Of a DNA stretch of 64,000 nucleotides, positions 62,516 through 64,000 are shown piece after piece. Positions within the stretch are counted from its first letter, which is position 1, and each line of letters opens with the position of its first letter. Both the position numbers and the translations under genes were made by a program. A model generated the notes under the pieces. That model searched no databases, was not told the DNA's origin, and was given only the letters and a program-made list of their open reading frames with translations. The DNA is taken from the NCBI RefSeq assembly GCF_021440345.1, contig NZ_JAKCNS010000006.1, positions 44,105-108,104 on the forward strand. The letters are read 5' to 3'. The DNA comes from Kluyvera intermedia (GTDB taxonomy: Bacteria > Pseudomonadota > Gammaproteobacteria > Enterobacterales > Enterobacteriaceae).

Positions 62516-62530
62516 GTCCCGGGAGGAATG

Positions 62531-63196
62531 ATGAATCAATGGGCCATTATCTGGGCTGAGCACGACAACTTTATTGCCGGGCTGCTGGCGACCTTAGAGC
62601 TTTTTATTATTGCCGCGGTTTGTGGGCTTTTTATCGGCACGCTGCTGTGCTATTTCACCGAATATCAAAAACGGGTACTGAATAACCTGATCGTGGGTTT
62701 TGTGAATCTGATGCGCGCCGTGCCATTTTTGATTCTGGCCTATCTGTTGTATTACGGGCTGCCTGAATTGGGCATCAGTCTGGAAGCGTGGACCGCCGGA
62801 TTACTGGCGCTCATTATTTATCACGGGGCCTATTTCTTTGAGATTCTTCGTAGCCAGCGGCGGGTATTTTCCAACGGCTATATTGAAGCTGCCGTGGTGC
62901 AGGGATTCTCTCGTTACACGATATTTCGCCGAATTGTCCTGCCGAATATTTTCTCCTCCGCGCTGCCGCTGTTGGGGAATCAGCTGATTATCTGCCTGAA
63001 GGACACCGCGTTTTTGAGCATTATCACCGTACAGGAAATTACCGCCGCCGCGAACAGCGTGCAGGCCACCTATTTCATTCCGTTTAATGCCTTTATTGTC
63101 GCCATCGCGCTGTATTGGGCCATCAGCATTGTGCTGGAACTGCTGGTGAAACGGTTGACTGTTTATAGCGCCAAAAGAGGAATGAGCCATGTCTGA
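62531..63196 (+). CDS. amino-acid ABC importer permease 2 (HisQ/M family)
   Basis: 221 residues from ATG 62531; the preceding ATG (62528) is only one base from GGAGG, so the second is preferred. [48 protein letters not shown] and [52 protein letters not shown] carry the family pattern. Fifteen bases after permease 1 and overlapping the ATPase by eight bases. Confidence 0.92.
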   Translation: MNQWAIIWAEHDNFIAGLLATLELFIIAAVCGLFIGTLLCYFTEYQKRVLNNLIVGFVNLMRAVPFLILAYLLYYGLPELGISLEAWTAGLLALIIYHGAYFFEILRSQRRVFSNGYIEAAVVQGFSRYTIFRRIVLPNIFSSALPLLGNQLIICLKDTAFLSIITVQEITAAANSVQATYFIPFNAFIVAIALYWAISIVLELLVKRLTVYSAKRGMSHV

Positions 63197-63950
63197 TATG
63201 ACGGCGGTAAGCGTCAAAAATGTCTCCAAGCAGTTCGATAACGTTGAAGTGCTGCGCGATATTAATTTGACGGTGGAGAAGGGGACGGTGGTCAGCATTC
63301 TGGGCTCTTCAGGTTCGGGAAAATCGACGCTGCTGCGTTGTATGAACTGGCTTGAACAGCCCGACCGTGGGGAAATTCACATTGGCGGGCAGCGTATTGG
63401 CGTGGACGACCGCTCGGGTAAAGCCATGTCGCATCGCGATTTGTCGAAAATCCGCGAGCGGGTGGGGATGGTGTTCCAGAGCTTTAATCTGTGGCCGCAC
63501 CTGACCGTGGAACAGAATGTGATGGAGGCGCTGCTGCATGTGAAGGGAATGAAGCGCGACGAGGCGCGGGAAATTGCCCGCCAGCAGCTGACCAAAGTGG
63601 GCATGGATCATAAAGCCGATGCCTATCCGATTACCCTTTCCGGCGGCCAGAAACAGCGAGTGGCGATTGCCCGTTCGCTGGCGATGTCGCCGGAGGTTTT
63701 GCTGTTTGATGAACCGACGTCGGCGCTCGATCCCGAGCGTGTGAATGAAGTGCTGAGCGTAATGAAATCACTGGCGGCGGAGGGGTACACCATGGTGGTC
63801 GTCACCCATGAGATGGAGTTCGCTCGCCAGGTGTCCAATGAAGTGGTGTTTCTGGAGAAAGGGATTTTGATTGAGAAGGCGCCGCCGGAGATTTTCTTCA
63901 CTCAGCCGAAGTCTGAAAGGGTGAAACAGTTTTTGCAAAGCAGCCGTTAA
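63189..63950 (+). CDS. amino-acid ABC importer ATPase (GlnQ/HisP family)
   Basis: 253 residues. Walker [25 protein letters not shown]-loop [19 protein letters not shown], signature LSGGQKQR, Walker [16 protein letters not shown]-loop [10 protein letters not shown]. Closes the four-gene importer controlled by the divergent MocR protein. ATG lies within the end of permease 2, so translation is coupled. Confidence 0.95.
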   Translation: MSDMTAVSVKNVSKQFDNVEVLRDINLTVEKGTVVSILGSSGSGKSTLLRCMNWLEQPDRGEIHIGGQRIGVDDRSGKAMSHRDLSKIRERVGMVFQSFNLWPHLTVEQNVMEALLHVKGMKRDEAREIARQQLTKVGMDHKADAYPITLSGGQKQRVAIARSLAMSPEVLLFDEPTSALDPERVNEVLSVMKSLAAEGYTMVVVTHEMEFARQVSNEVVFLEKGILIEKAPPEIFFTQPKSERVKQFLQSSR

Positions 63951-63969
63951 AGGGGGGCTCTAAGAGTGT

Positions 63970-64000
63970 GCGGGTTTGACCCTCACCCCGGCCCTCTCCC
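63970..64000. repeat. partial REP-like palindrome at the window edge
   Basis: CCCTCACCCCGGCCCTCTCCC repeats the start of unit 2 at 16132-16150. It lies 20-50 bases past the last gene; its second arm is outside the window. Confidence 0.65.

Overview
The window is a chromosomal segment of a gamma-proteobacterium of the Enterobacteriaceae, most likely the Klebsiella/Raoultella/Enterobacter group. I infer this from conserved gene order (ybaK-chiX-ybaP-copA-cueR-ybbJ-qmcA-fetAB-cnoX-ybbO-tesA-ybbAP; selU-purKE-lpxH-ppiB-cysS; ybcI-ybcJ-folD-argU; pheP; mscM; nfsB-ybdF), from the ramR-romA-ramA locus, and from near-identical recall of the Escherichia coli proteins. Species-level assignment is not possible from sight alone. 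No prophage, insertion sequence, CRISPR array or rRNA was seen.

Layout. 1-12.6 kb is backbone: the sRNA ChiX, copper export (copA/cueR), the SPFH/NfeD pair qmcA-ybbJ, iron export (fetAB), the chaperedoxin cnoX, and the tesA/ybbAP lipid module. 12.8-19.9 kb is an accessory block between ybbP and selU: an outer-membrane porin followed by a five-gene lipoprotein/peptide-type ABC importer. 19.9-25.6 kb returns to backbone (selU, purKE, lpxH, ppiB, cysS). 25.6-28.7 kb holds a purine nucleoside module (XapR-like LysR, TsgA-like MFS, xapA). 28.9-31.0 kb is ybcI-ybcJ-folD and tRNA-Arg(UCU). 31.1-37.4 kb is accessory: sbmC with a consensus LexA box, a serine hydrolase, a LysR regulator, an EamA exporter and a Fur-boxed siderophore receptor. 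37.5-44.9 kb is pheP, a probable glycoside/nucleoside catabolic cluster (NHS-family MFS, TIM-barrel, Gfo/Idh, LacI, with twin operators), and mscM. 45-51.8 kb has a DHA2 exporter with its regulator, a decayed toxin-antitoxin locus, nfsB, ybdF, and the multidrug regulators ramR-romA-ramA. 51.8-64 kb has ybdJ, an unlisted 36-residue membrane protein, a type II P-type ATPase, an RND pump without an outer-membrane partner, and a MocR regulator divergent from a polar amino-acid ABC importer.

How it works together. Several regulatory circuits can be read directly: CueR dyad over copA, PurR box over purEK, LexA box over sbmC, Fur box over the TonB receptor, RamR palindrome over the romA-ramA promoter, a paired LacI-type operator over the catabolic cluster, and a nested dyad before the broken toxin-antitoxin genes. 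copA also carries the slippery site, stop and stem that yield the short chaperone CopA(Z) by -1 frameshifting. The least explained loci are the porin/ABC block, the 39-43.7 kb catabolic cluster, and the small membrane protein beside the P-type ATPase.
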